Source of the DNA: Pseudomonadota bacterium
Lineage (GTDB): Bacteria > Pseudomonadota > Alphaproteobacteria > Micropepsales > Micropepsaceae
DNA length: 64,000 nt
Direction: 5' to 3'
Assembly: GCA_018241025.1 (NCBI GenBank)
Contig: JAFEEQ010000026.1
Span: 62,001 to 126,000 of the forward strand
Part shown: positions 7,973 through 14,986 of the stretch, one piece after another
Position numbering within the stretch: position 1 is the first letter of the stretch
Layout: each line of letters starts with the position of its first letter
Position numbers and translations under genes: made by a program
The notes under the pieces: model-generated
The model's database searches: none
Told to the model about the DNA's origin: nothing
What the model saw: only the letters and a program-made list of their open reading frames with translations

Positions 7973-9145
7973 TCAGGCGTGCGCGAGCTCGACCTGCACG
8001 ACATCGGTGCGCGCCACTGCGAAGGTCGATGCGCAGATGCCGAGATAGAATTGCCAGTTGCGCAGGAATTGCGCGTCGTGGCCGAGGGCGACGATGTCGT
8101 CGGCCCGTTCCATCATCCGCTCCGACCATTTGCGCAGGGTGCGGGCATAATCCTGTCCGAAGGAGAAGGAGCTGGCGACCTTCAGTCCCGCGCGCTCCGC
8201 TTCGTCGCGGAAACGCGCCAGCGACGGCAGCATGCCGCCCGGAAAGACGTAGTGCCGGACAAAGTCGCTGCGCGTTCGGTAGCCGGCGAACAGCTCGTCG
8301 CGGATCGTGATGGTCTGGATCACCGCCCGGCCGCCGCGCTTCATGCGTTCGGCGACGGCGTGGAAATATTGCGGCCAGTAGTGCTCGCCCACCGCCTCGA
8401 ACATCTCGATCGAGACGATGGCGTCGAACGTGCCGCGCGTTTTGCGATAGTCCTCGAGACGGATATCGGCATCGCGCGCCTTGAGGCGCTCGGCGGCGTA
8501 GCGGTGCTGCGACGGTGAAATGGTGAGGCCGGTCACGCGGTGCGCCGCTTCCGTCGCGCGCTCGGCAAAGCCGCCCCAGCCGCAGCCGATCTCAAGGATC
8601 GACGAGTTCTTCTGAGACAGACGTTCCAGGATGCGCTCGTACTTACAGCGCTGCGCGGCCTGAAGGTCGTTCGTCGCTTCGCCGAAAAGCGCCGACGAAT
8701 AGGTCATGCTGGGATCGAGCCACAGCGAGTAGAAGTCGTTGCCGACATCGTAATGCGCCTGGATGTTGCGCGAAGAGCCTCTGACCGAATTGCGCCGAAG
8801 GATCGTGTCCTGCAGCACGAAGGCGATGCGCTGGAAGAGATTGCCATCGGCGAAATCGTCGAACCCGTCCATGTTCAGCAGGAAGAGCGAGATCACGGAT
8901 TCGATGTTGTCCGTGTCCCACAAGCCGTCGATGTAGGCTTCGCCAAGACCGACGTCGCCGCGCGACAGGCAGAGACGCAATACATCCCAGTCGCGGATGT
9001 GGAAGACGCCATACGGTCCGGGTTCGGGGCCCCGGACGATCGCGTGCTCCCCGGACGGCGTGGTGTATTCGAGGGTGCCGAAGCGGATCGCGCCGGCAGC
9101 GGCGCGCCATTTGCGCTCGATGACGAAGGACGGAATAAGACCCAT
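7973..9145 (-). CDS. Cyclopropane-fatty-acyl-phospholipid synthase family methyltransferase
   Basis: 390 aa. The C-terminal two thirds is a class I methyltransferase with the SAM loop LEIGCGWGGFAERA preceded by YDVGNDFY, and the post-motif SIEMFEAVG, all typical of CFA synthases, which methylate the double bonds of membrane phospholipids. GGGAGG lies six bases before ATG 9145. It follows the flavin amine oxidase gene by 44 bases, in one operon. In Rhodobacter-type singlet-oxygen regulons, homologues take part in fatty acid modification including furan fatty acids, so the product may be a methylated or furan fatty acid, not a simple cyclopropane. Confidence 0.9.
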   Translation of the reverse strand: MGLIPSFVIERKWRAAAGAIRFGTLEYTTPSGEHAIVRGPEPGPYGVFHIRDWDVLRLCLSRGDVGLGEAYIDGLWDTDNIESVISLFLLNMDGFDDFADGNLFQRIAFVLQDTILRRNSVRGSSRNIQAHYDVGNDFYSLWLDPSMTYSSALFGEATNDLQAAQRCKYERILERLSQKNSSILEIGCGWGGFAERATEAAHRVTGLTISPSQHRYAAERLKARDADIRLEDYRKTRGTFDAIVSIEMFEAVGEHYWPQYFHAVAERMKRGGRAVIQTITIRDELFAGYRTRSDFVRHYVFPGGMLPSLARFRDEAERAGLKVASSFSFGQDYARTLRKWSERMMERADDIVALGHDAQFLRNWQFYLGICASTFAVARTDVVQVELAHA

Positions 9146-9189
9146 GGGTACCTCCCGCTGACCAATCCTTATCGAACGCGCCAGCGATC

Positions 9190-10503
9190 TCAAGCGGCGC
9201 GTGCTTCGGCCAGATTCCAGACCGGCGCCGGAAAATCGGGCCGGGGCGCCTGCCAGGGCGTTTCGGCGCCCAGCAGATGGGCAACATGCACGGCGCTGGA
9301 CAGGCCGTCCTCGTGAAAGCCGTAACGCAGATGGGCGCCGCAGAACCAGGTGTTGCGCCGTCCCTGGATCGCCTGGATCCGCTCCTGCGCGGCGAGGACG
9401 GCGTGATCGAAGACGGGATGCTCGAAAGTGTGGGTGTCGAAAACCTTGTCCGGGGCGATCGCCTGCTTGGGATTGAGCGTCACGAAGAGCGGCGTCTCGG
9501 CCGGAATGTTCTGGAGCCGGTTCATCCAGTAGGTGACGGAGAGCGCGGGATCGTCGAGGGCGCCGTCGGAGAGATAATTCCAGCTCGCCCAGCACGTCTT
9601 GCGCTTCGGCATGAGCGTGCTGTCGCGATGCAGGACCGCGAGATTCGACTGGTACCGGAACGTTCCGAGCAGCGCACGCTCTTCCGGACAGGCATCGGCG
9701 AGCGCGCGCAAGGTCTCGTCGCCGTGACTTGCGAACACGACATGGTCGAAGCTCTCGCGCTGGCCGGTGGTGTCGGCGATCTGCACACCATGACCGCTGC
9801 GCGTGACTTCGGCGGCGCCGCAATTGAGCCGGATGCGGTCCGCGAAGCCCTGCGTCAGGCGCGCGACATAGGCCTCGGCACCGCCGGTGACGGTGAACCA
9901 TTGCGGCTGTCCGCTCGCGCTCAGGAGATGATGGTTGGCCATGAAGCGGATGAGCGTCGCGGCCGGAAAGCGCAGCATCTCGTGCGGCGGACAGCTCCAG
10001 ATCGCCGCCGTCATCGGCAACAGGTAGAAGCGCCTGAACCAGTCGCCGAGATCGAGCGCATCGACGAGCTCGTCGAGCGTCAGATCGGGCTGCCGCGCGA
10101 TCGCGTCTTCGGCGCGGGCGTTGAAGCGCAGCACGTCGCGAATGAGCTGCGCGAAGCGCGGGCGCAGCAGGTTGCGCCGCTGGCCGAAGATCGCGTTCAG
10201 ATCCTTGGCGCCCCATTCGAGCCAGCCGTCGCGGATCGACGCGGCGAAGGTCATGTCGCTCTTGTGCACGGCCACGTTCAGGTGGCGGAACATCGCCGAG
10301 AGCTGCGGGTAGTTCTTCTCGTTGAAGACGATGAAGCCGGTGTCGACCGGAACAGGCCGGCCGTTCCCGTCGACGGTGATCGTGCGGCTGTGGCCGCCGA
10401 TCCGCGGGGCTTTCTCATACACCACGATCTCGTGCTTGCGGCCGAGGAGATAGGCGGCGCCGAGACCGGAGATGCCCGTGCCGATGATCGCGATCTTCGC
10501 CAT
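9190..10503 (-). CDS. FAD-dependent amine oxidase / phytoene-desaturase-like oxidoreductase
   Basis: 437 aa. The N-terminal dinucleotide-binding motif (IAIIGTGISGLGAAYLLG, residues 4-21) is followed by the second flavin signature GGHSRTI and a C-terminal FAD-binding stretch. Proteins of this group sit next to CFA-like methyltransferases and DUF1365 genes in light and singlet-oxygen regulons of alphaproteobacteria; no DUF1365 gene is seen here. It probably oxidises or desaturates a fatty acyl group before or after methylation. It is the first gene of the operon, 26-54 bases downstream of a candidate RpoE-type promoter. Confidence 0.85.
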   Translation of the reverse strand: MAKIAIIGTGISGLGAAYLLGRKHEIVVYEKAPRIGGHSRTITVDGNGRPVPVDTGFIVFNEKNYPQLSAMFRHLNVAVHKSDMTFAASIRDGWLEWGAKDLNAIFGQRRNLLRPRFAQLIRDVLRFNARAEDAIARQPDLTLDELVDALDLGDWFRRFYLLPMTAAIWSCPPHEMLRFPAATLIRFMANHHLLSASGQPQWFTVTGGAEAYVARLTQGFADRIRLNCGAAEVTRSGHGVQIADTTGQRESFDHVVFASHGDETLRALADACPEERALLGTFRYQSNLAVLHRDSTLMPKRKTCWASWNYLSDGALDDPALSVTYWMNRLQNIPAETPLFVTLNPKQAIAPDKVFDTHTFEHPVFDHAVLAAQERIQAIQGRRNTWFCGAHLRYGFHEDGLSSAVHVAHLLGAETPWQAPRPDFPAPVWNLAEARAA

Positions 10504-10528
10504 ATACCCGTCCGAATGCCTGCCCCTC

Positions 10529-10557
10529 TGCTACGGGCCGCGCTGCGCGGCGGATCA
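10529..10557 (-). promoter_or_regulatory. Candidate RpoE/ChrR-type (ECF11) promoter for the amine oxidase-CFA operon
   Basis: On the minus strand, TGATCC (10557-10552), 18 bases, TAGCA (10533-10529). This is close to the TGATCC-N18-TAAGA promoter of the Rhodobacter singlet-oxygen sigma factor. The operon start codon is about 20 bases beyond the expected start of transcription. Confidence 0.55.
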
Positions 10558-10559
10558 GG

Positions 10560-10588
10560 TGATCCGGACGCGGCATGGCTGCGTAAGC
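10560..10588 (+). promoter_or_regulatory. Candidate RpoE/ChrR-type (ECF11) promoter for the DUF2177 gene
   Basis: On the plus strand, TGATCC (10560-10565), exactly 18 bases, TAAGC (10584-10588). It mirrors the minus-strand promoter: the two -35 elements form the palindrome GGATCAGGTGATCC. The DUF2177 start codon is 19 bases downstream of the -10 element. Confidence 0.6.
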
Positions 10589-10606
10589 CGGCAAAAGGAG
10601 TGCGCC

Positions 10607-11008
10607 ATGACGAGGATCATCGTGGCCTATGTGGCGGCGGCCGTTGCGATGGCGGTGCTCGACATCGCCTGGCTCACCACGGTCATGCGGGGATTGTTCG
10701 AGGGCGCGGTGGGCGAGATGCTGGCGCCGCGCGCCAATCTGGCGCCTGCGGTGCTGTTCTATGTACTCTATGTCGCGGGCATCGTGTTCTTTGCCGTGTC
10801 GCCGGCGTTGCGTGCCGGAAGCTGGACGTCTGCGCTCGGTCTCGGTCTGGCGCTCGGCCTGGTCTGCTACATGACCTATGACCTGACCAATCTCGCCACG
10901 CTCAAGGCCTGGCCGGCGAAGATCGCGGCGCTCGATATCGCCTGGGGCATGTTCCTGACGGCGGTGTCGTCCGGCGCGGGCTACTTCGCCGCTTCACGCA
11001 TCGCATGA
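10607..11008 (+). CDS. DUF2177 family small integral membrane protein
   Basis: 133 aa with four hydrophobic helices and the family pattern of an aspartate-containing first helix (AVLDIAWLTTVM) and the MTYDLTNLATL motif near residue 90. Function is unknown. The family recurs beside CFA-like genes in alphaproteobacterial singlet-oxygen (RpoE-ChrR) regulons, and the promoter seen here supports that link. AAAAGGAG lies 6 bases before ATG 10607. Its 3' end overlaps the converging MFS gene by 28 bases. Confidence 0.85.
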   Translation: MTRIIVAYVAAAVAMAVLDIAWLTTVMRGLFEGAVGEMLAPRANLAPAVLFYVLYVAGIVFFAVSPALRAGSWTSALGLGLALGLVCYMTYDLTNLATLKAWPAKIAALDIAWGMFLTAVSSGAGYFAASRIA

Positions 11009-12225
11009 CGCTGCGCCGCGTGGCCTGACCACAGCGCGATGGACAGACACAGAAGCATCGTCAGCGACGCCAGCAGAAAGGGCAGCCCGGGATAGTCGAG
11101 CGTCGGATGGCGCACCGCCCAGGCAAAGGATTCGCCGTAGATCAGCGGTCCCAGCACCGAAGACATGCCCATCAGGCTCTGGTTGGCGCCTTGCAGCTGG
11201 CCCTGCTCGGTGGGGCCGACGCGCCGCGTCATCAGGCCTTGCAGTCCCGGCACCAGCAATTGCCAGAAGGCATTGAACGGCACGCCGATCAGATAGAGCG
11301 TTGCCGTCGGCGCCCAGGATATCCACGCCAGGCCGATCACCGGCAGCGCCGCGCCGGTGATCAGGCAGGCGCGTTCGCCGAAGCGGCGCACGAAGGGCCC
11401 GACGATGACGCTCTGCACCGCGACACCGACGAGGCTGATCGCCGCCATGAAGAAGCCGGTCGTGCCCGGATTCCAGTGGAAGCGATAGCCGGCGTAGAAC
11501 ACGAACACGCTCGGCCACACCATGTTGGCGAGCTGGTTGAGGAAGCCGACGCTCGCGAGCGGCAGCAGCTCGTGATGCGAGCGCAGCAGGCGCAGCGAGC
11601 CGAGCGGGTTGGCGCGGCGCCAGTGAAAGCCTGTTGCGCGCTTTCCTTCCGGCAAGGATTCCGGAACGACGAACAGACCGTAGAGCGCGTTCACCAGAGT
11701 CAGTCCGGCGGCGACCATGAAGGGCAGGCGCAGATTGATATCGCCGAGATAGCCGCCGATGGCGGGACCGGCGAGGAAGCCGACGCTGAACGCCGCGCCC
11801 ATCCAGCCGAAGGCTCGTGCGCGGTTCTCCGGCGCGGTCACATCCGCGACATAGGCGTTGGCGGTCGAGAACACGCCGGCGGTCGTGCCGCTGATCAGCC
11901 GCCCGACGAAGAGCCAGCCGAGGCTGGGCGCGAAGGCCATGAACAGGAAATCGAGGCCGAGGCCGGAGATCGACAGCAGCAGCACGGGCCGCCGTCCGAA
12001 GCGGTCGGAAAGCAGGCCGAGCACCGGTCCGGCGAGGAAGCTCATCATTCCGCCGAAGACGTTGAAGATCACGCCCCAGTCGGCCGCGGTCGCGGTGTCG
12101 CCGCCGTTGAACTGCTTGAGCAGGTTGGGCAGTACGGGGACCATGATGCCGATCGTCATCGCGCAAGCGACGGCGCTCGCGAAAATGAAGCCGAACGCGG
12201 CTTCGCGCTGGCGCGTCGTGCTCAT
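10981..12225 (-). CDS. MFS transporter, Tet(A)/TCR-like
   Basis: 414 aa from ATG 12225, 12 hydrophobic segments. The motif-A loop GPVLGLLSDRFGRRP and the sequence around PENRARAFGWMGAAF resemble class A-type tetracycline:proton antiporters and many uncharacterised proteobacterial relatives. Resistance to tetracycline cannot be inferred. ATG 12225 is preferred because the extension up to 12291 is low in hydrophobic residues and Arg-rich; neither start has a clear ribosome site. It is convergent with and overlaps the DUF2177 gene. Confidence 0.82.
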   Translation of the reverse strand: MSTTRQREAAFGFIFASAVACAMTIGIMVPVLPNLLKQFNGGDTATAADWGVIFNVFGGMMSFLAGPVLGLLSDRFGRRPVLLLSISGLGLDFLFMAFAPSLGWLFVGRLISGTTAGVFSTANAYVADVTAPENRARAFGWMGAAFSVGFLAGPAIGGYLGDINLRLPFMVAAGLTLVNALYGLFVVPESLPEGKRATGFHWRRANPLGSLRLLRSHHELLPLASVGFLNQLANMVWPSVFVFYAGYRFHWNPGTTGFFMAAISLVGVAVQSVIVGPFVRRFGERACLITGAALPVIGLAWISWAPTATLYLIGVPFNAFWQLLVPGLQGLMTRRVGPTEQGQLQGANQSLMGMSSVLGPLIYGESFAWAVRHPTLDYPGLPFLLASLTMLLCLSIALWSGHAAQRHAMREAAK

Positions 12226-12391
12226 GGCACGCGCGTTCCGGTCGGCGGGCCGGCGGCCCGCTGCGATGCATGCGTTATCCCCATGGCCCAATGATGGGCC
12301 ATAGCCGCAGGCGGCGCAAACACATGCCGGCCTGCCCTGCAGGTTGGCGGGGCGAGGCTCCTGGGGGTTTGGAGGCTAGAGCCGGACGGCC

Positions 12392-12781
12392 TTAACCCGC
12401 TTTGGCCGGAAGCGCCTTGATCTGCTCGGCCGAGAGCGATGCCACCAGCGTATTGCTCGCGGCGTCGAAGCTGAGCTCGCTGGCGTCGATGCCGACGGTC
12501 TTGGTGTTGTCGCTGAGCATGACATCCACCATCGCCGGCTTTCCGTTCGCGTCATTGACGATGTTCCGCACGGTGCCGACGGGCATGCCGTCGGAACTCT
12601 TGACCGTGACGCTCGCGAGCACCGGCACGTTCGTCATCGTGCTGAGCGTGGTCATCGGCGTTGCCGCCGCCATGCGCAACGGCCGCGCGGTTTCGAGATT
12701 TCCCTGGATATAGGCCGAAGCGGGAACCGCACCGAGAAGGCCTGCTGCCGCCATGGCGCCGACGAATTTCGCGATATGCAT
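12392..12781 (-). CDS. Exported PRC-barrel-like small protein
   Basis: 129 aa. A signal peptide (first 23 residues, ending ASA) is followed by a segment resembling a PRC-barrel: VKSSDGMPVGTVRNIV, then a strand with MVDVMLSD and the closing ALPAKAG. PRC-barrel proteins of this kind are common in stress-induced sets. AGGAG sits 7 bases before ATG. An EcfG-type promoter lies 31-55 bases upstream on the same strand, so induction under general stress is likely. Confidence 0.8.
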   Translation of the reverse strand: MHIAKFVGAMAAAGLLGAVPASAYIQGNLETARPLRMAAATPMTTLSTMTNVPVLASVTVKSSDGMPVGTVRNIVNDANGKPAMVDVMLSDNTKTVGIDASELSFDAASNTLVASLSAEQIKALPAKAG

Positions 12782-12811
12782 GCTGGTCTCCTGACGTAGC
12801 TGCGTCAGATC

Positions 12812-12836
12812 AACGTGATATCCGCAGTCACGTTCC
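12812..12836 (-). promoter_or_regulatory. EcfG-type promoter for the PRC-barrel gene
   Basis: Minus strand GGAAC (12836-12832), 16 bases, CGTT (12815-12812): an exact match to the alphaproteobacterial general-stress promoter, 31 bases before the start codon. Confidence 0.85.
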
Positions 12837-12859
12837 GCGCGCGCTGCGCAACGGTTCCC

Positions 12860-12884
12860 GGAACTCCCCTCTGCTTCCGTCGTT
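12860..12884 (+). promoter_or_regulatory. EcfG-type promoter for the basic small protein gene
   Basis: Plus strand GGAAC (12860-12864), 16 bases, CGTT (12881-12884), an exact match located 20 bases before ATG 12905. It is divergent from the promoter at 12812-12836. Confidence 0.88.
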
Positions 12885-12904
12885 GGCAGGAAAAGGAGAA
12901 CGAC

Positions 12905-13207
12905 ATGCCGCGCGGCGACAAATCGAGCTACACCAAGAAACAGAAGCGCCAGGCCCGTCATATCGAGGCGGGCTATGAGAAGCGCGGCACCTCGAAGAAG
13001 GAAGCCGAGCGGCGCGCCTGGGCGACGGTGAATGCCGAAACCCATGGCGGCAAGAAATCCGGATCGGGCCGCGGCCGCAAGACGAGCAAGGCGCCGTCGC
13101 GCAAAGGCGGAAGGCTGGGCGGCAAGGCCGCCGCGCGCCGTCCCGCTGCGGCACGCTCCGCCTCCGCCAAGAAAGCGGCGGCTACACGCAAGCGGCGCGG
13201 CCACTGA
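12905..13207 (+). CDS. Small basic stress protein (often labelled plasmid stabilization protein)
   Basis: 100 aa. The N-terminal half is a conserved block, PRGDKSSYTKKQKRQARHIE followed by a GTSKKEAERRAWATVN segment. The C-terminal half is a Lys/Ala/Arg tail like histone H1. The common database name 'plasmid stabilization protein' has no support here. DNA or RNA binding is plausible from the charge. AAAAGGAGAA precedes ATG 12905 and an exact EcfG promoter precedes that, so it belongs to the general stress response. Confidence 0.82.
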   Translation: MPRGDKSSYTKKQKRQARHIEAGYEKRGTSKKEAERRAWATVNAETHGGKKSGSGRGRKTSKAPSRKGGRLGGKAAARRPAAARSASAKKAAATRKRRGH

Positions 13208-13215
13208 ATCGGCGC

Positions 13216-13242
13216 GGAACGCTGCGCCGTCCGGCGGAGTTT
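13216..13242 (+). promoter_or_regulatory. Weak EcfG-like promoter upstream of the DUF3309 gene
   Basis: GGAAC (13216-13220), 17 bases, AGTTT (13238-13242). The -35 is exact but the -10 has A in place of C. It lies 31 bases before ATG 13273. Confidence 0.35.
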
Positions 13243-13272
13243 CCTTCTGGCAATAGATGAAGGCGAATTTCC

Positions 13273-13428
13273 ATGCTTGGATTGATACTGATCATCGTGT
13301 TGTTGCTTCTGGTGTTCGGCGCCTGGCCGTCGTGGCCCTATAGCCGCGGGTGGGGTTACTACCCGAGCGGCGGACTGGGCCTGGTCCTGATCATCATCCT
13401 GGTGCTCGTCCTAGTGGGCAGGTTCTGA
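13273..13428 (+). CDS. DUF3309 family small membrane protein
   Basis: 51 aa. Two hydrophobic helices flank an aromatic Gly-Pro-rich loop (WPSWPYSRGWGYYPSGG), the hallmark of DUF3309. Function is unknown; the family is frequent in rhizobia and other alphaproteobacteria among stress-induced small proteins. Eight bases separate it from the next gene. Confidence 0.85.
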   Translation: MLGLILIIVLLLLVFGAWPSWPYSRGWGYYPSGGLGLVLIIILVLVLVGRF

Positions 13429-13435
13429 CGTAGCG

Positions 13436-13669
13436 ATGCCGAAGAAGCGCTTGCTCGAGGAGATCGTACAGGCGCCCGGGCGTTACTACCGGGTGCCGGT
13501 CGACGTGATCCGCGACCGCCGCTTCAGCGATACCGAACGTCTGGCGATTCTCGAGGCCTGGGAAAAAGAGATGCGTGCCGGGTCCGCCGACCCGGCCCAA
13601 CTGGAGTCCATCGGCGCCGCGCGCGAGGAGGTCGTGCGGCGCACCACCAAGGGAGACCAGAATGTCTGA
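13436..13669 (+). CDS. Conserved hypothetical 77-aa protein
   Basis: Predicted soluble, charged and mostly helical (VDVIRDRRFSDTERLAILEAWEKEM). The pattern of a small protein that handles a 'dropped threshold' of about 80 aa is common beside DUF3309 in alphaproteobacteria, but I do not recognise a characterised family. Its 3' end overlaps the next gene by eight bases, so the two are probably coupled. Confidence 0.7.
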   Translation: MPKKRLLEEIVQAPGRYYRVPVDVIRDRRFSDTERLAILEAWEKEMRAGSADPAQLESIGAAREEVVRRTTKGDQNV

Positions 13670-13817
13670 CGCGAACAATGGCGAAGTGGGCCGCGTGGTC
13701 CCGACCGAACAGGCCCGTCAGGGCGAATCGACGGGGCATGTCCGCTATGTCCTGCATGGCAGCCTGGCGCTCGCGGTCGTCGCCGGCGTGGTGCTGTACG
13801 CGATTTACTTTCTGTAA
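13662..13817 (+). CDS. Hypothetical single-pass membrane protein, 51 aa
   Basis: Soluble N-terminal 28 residues, then one hydrophobic helix to the C-terminus (LALAVVAGVVLYAIYFL). GGGAG lies 7 bases before ATG 13662, inside the end of the preceding gene. Function unknown; its position suggests part of the small stress-protein set. Confidence 0.7.
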   Translation: MSDANNGEVGRVVPTEQARQGESTGHVRYVLHGSLALAVVAGVVLYAIYFL

Positions 13818-13821
13818 TCCG

Positions 13822-13838
13822 GCCGGCTGTAAGCCGGC
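13822..13838 (+). terminator. Stem-loop after the small membrane protein gene
   Basis: GCCGGCT / AGCCGGC, 7-bp perfect stem with a 3-base loop, 5 bases after the stop, followed by a weak pyrimidine stretch GGGTCTCTT. Possible inefficient terminator. Confidence 0.4.
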
Positions 13839-13894
13839 GGGTCTCTTGACGCGCCGCGGGGCTGTTGCCACCAAGGCGCGCGAGGAGATCCCGC

Positions 13895-14986
13895 GTGGCC
13901 GCTGCCGAACTGTCCATTGTCCTGCCCACCTTCAAGGAGCGGGATAACGTCGCCGAGCTTGTCCGCAGGCTCGATGCGGCACTCGTTGGGGTTGCCTGGG
14001 AGGCGGTGTTCGTCGACGACGATTCGCCGGACGGCACCTGGCAGACCGCCAAGGCGATCGCCGCGGCCGATCCCCGGGTCCGCTGCCTGCGCCGGGTCGG
14101 GCGCCGCGGCCTCGCGGGCGCCTGCATCGAGGGCATCCTGTCCTCCAGCGCGCCCTATGTTGCGGTGATGGACGCCGATCTCCAGCACGACGAGCGCGTT
14201 CTGACCGCAATGCTCGAGAAGCTGCGCAGCGGCACCTGCGATCTCGTCGCCGCGACGCGCTATGTCGAAGGCGGCAGCGCCGAAGGGCTGAGCAACAAGA
14301 CGCGCGGGACGCTGTCGCGCCTCGCCACCCAGATCACCGCCAAAGTCCTCGAAGTGCCGCTCAGCGATCCGATGAGCGGCTTCTTCATGCTTCGCCGCGA
14401 CAGCTTCGATGCCATCGCGCCGCGGCTTTCGCCGGCCGGATTCAAGATCCTGCTCGACATCGTCGCGACCGCGGGACCTTCGCTGCGCGTCGCCGAGCAG
14501 TCCTTCGTCTTCGGCAAGCGCGAGCAGGGCGAAAGCAAGTTCAACATCCAGATCGGGCTGGAGTTCATCGGCCTGCTGTTCGCCAAGCTCACCGGCGACG
14601 TGGTCGAGCCGCGCTTCATCTTCTTCATCCTGGTCGGCGCCATCGGTCTTGCCGTCCATCTCGCCGTGCTCAGGACATCGCTCGCGGCCGGCGTGGAGGA
14701 ATTCCGCACCGCCCAGATCATCGCCACGATCGTCGCGCTGACCTCGAACTTCGTGCTCAACAACGAGATCACCTATCGCGACCGCCGCCTCAAGGGCTTC
14801 TCGATGCTGCGCGGCTTCATCGTCTTCTGCCTGTTCTGTTCGATCGGCGCGCTGACCAATGTCGGCATCGCCTCGTGGCTGTACTCGGAAGATCCGATGT
14901 GGTGGGTCGCCGGCGCTGCCGGCGCAGTGATGGGCGCGTTCTGGAACTACGCGATCTCGAGCCTGTTCGTCTGGCGCACGCGATGA
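13895..14986 (+). CDS. Glycosyltransferase family 2 (dolichyl-phosphate-mannose-synthase-like) with C-terminal GtrA membrane domain
   Basis: 363 aa. The N-terminal GT2 domain (about 1-235) has IVLPTFKERDN, the VDDDSPDGT metal-binding region and DADLQHD. The C-terminal part (about 240-363) has four helices of the GtrA type ending in SSLFVWRTR. Such fusions make undecaprenyl-phosphate-linked sugars and flip or present them at the membrane. The GTG start at 13895 has GAGGAG 7 bases upstream. The following GT39 gene overlaps by four bases and should use the lipid-linked sugar. Confidence 0.88.
   Translation: MAAAELSIVLPTFKERDNVAELVRRLDAALVGVAWEAVFVDDDSPDGTWQTAKAIAAADPRVRCLRRVGRRGLAGACIEGILSSSAPYVAVMDADLQHDERVLTAMLEKLRSGTCDLVAATRYVEGGSAEGLSNKTRGTLSRLATQITAKVLEVPLSDPMSGFFMLRRDSFDAIAPRLSPAGFKILLDIVATAGPSLRVAEQSFVFGKREQGESKFNIQIGLEFIGLLFAKLTGDVVEPRFIFFILVGAIGLAVHLAVLRTSLAAGVEEFRTAQIIATIVALTSNFVLNNEITYRDRRLKGFSMLRGFIVFCLFCSIGALTNVGIASWLYSEDPMWWVAGAAGAVMGAFWNYAISSLFVWRTR

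Noticed and set aside
7973..10216. Apparent 747-aa fusion covering the CFA gene and part of the amine oxidase region
   Set aside because: The N-terminal half is an out-of-frame translation of the amine oxidase gene. A good ribosome site and family start place the CFA gene at 9145.
10981..12225. Tetracycline resistance gene
   Set aside because: Only family-level similarity to TetA-type MFS proteins is visible. It is a chromosomal gene in ordinary context, so a specific resistance claim is not supported.
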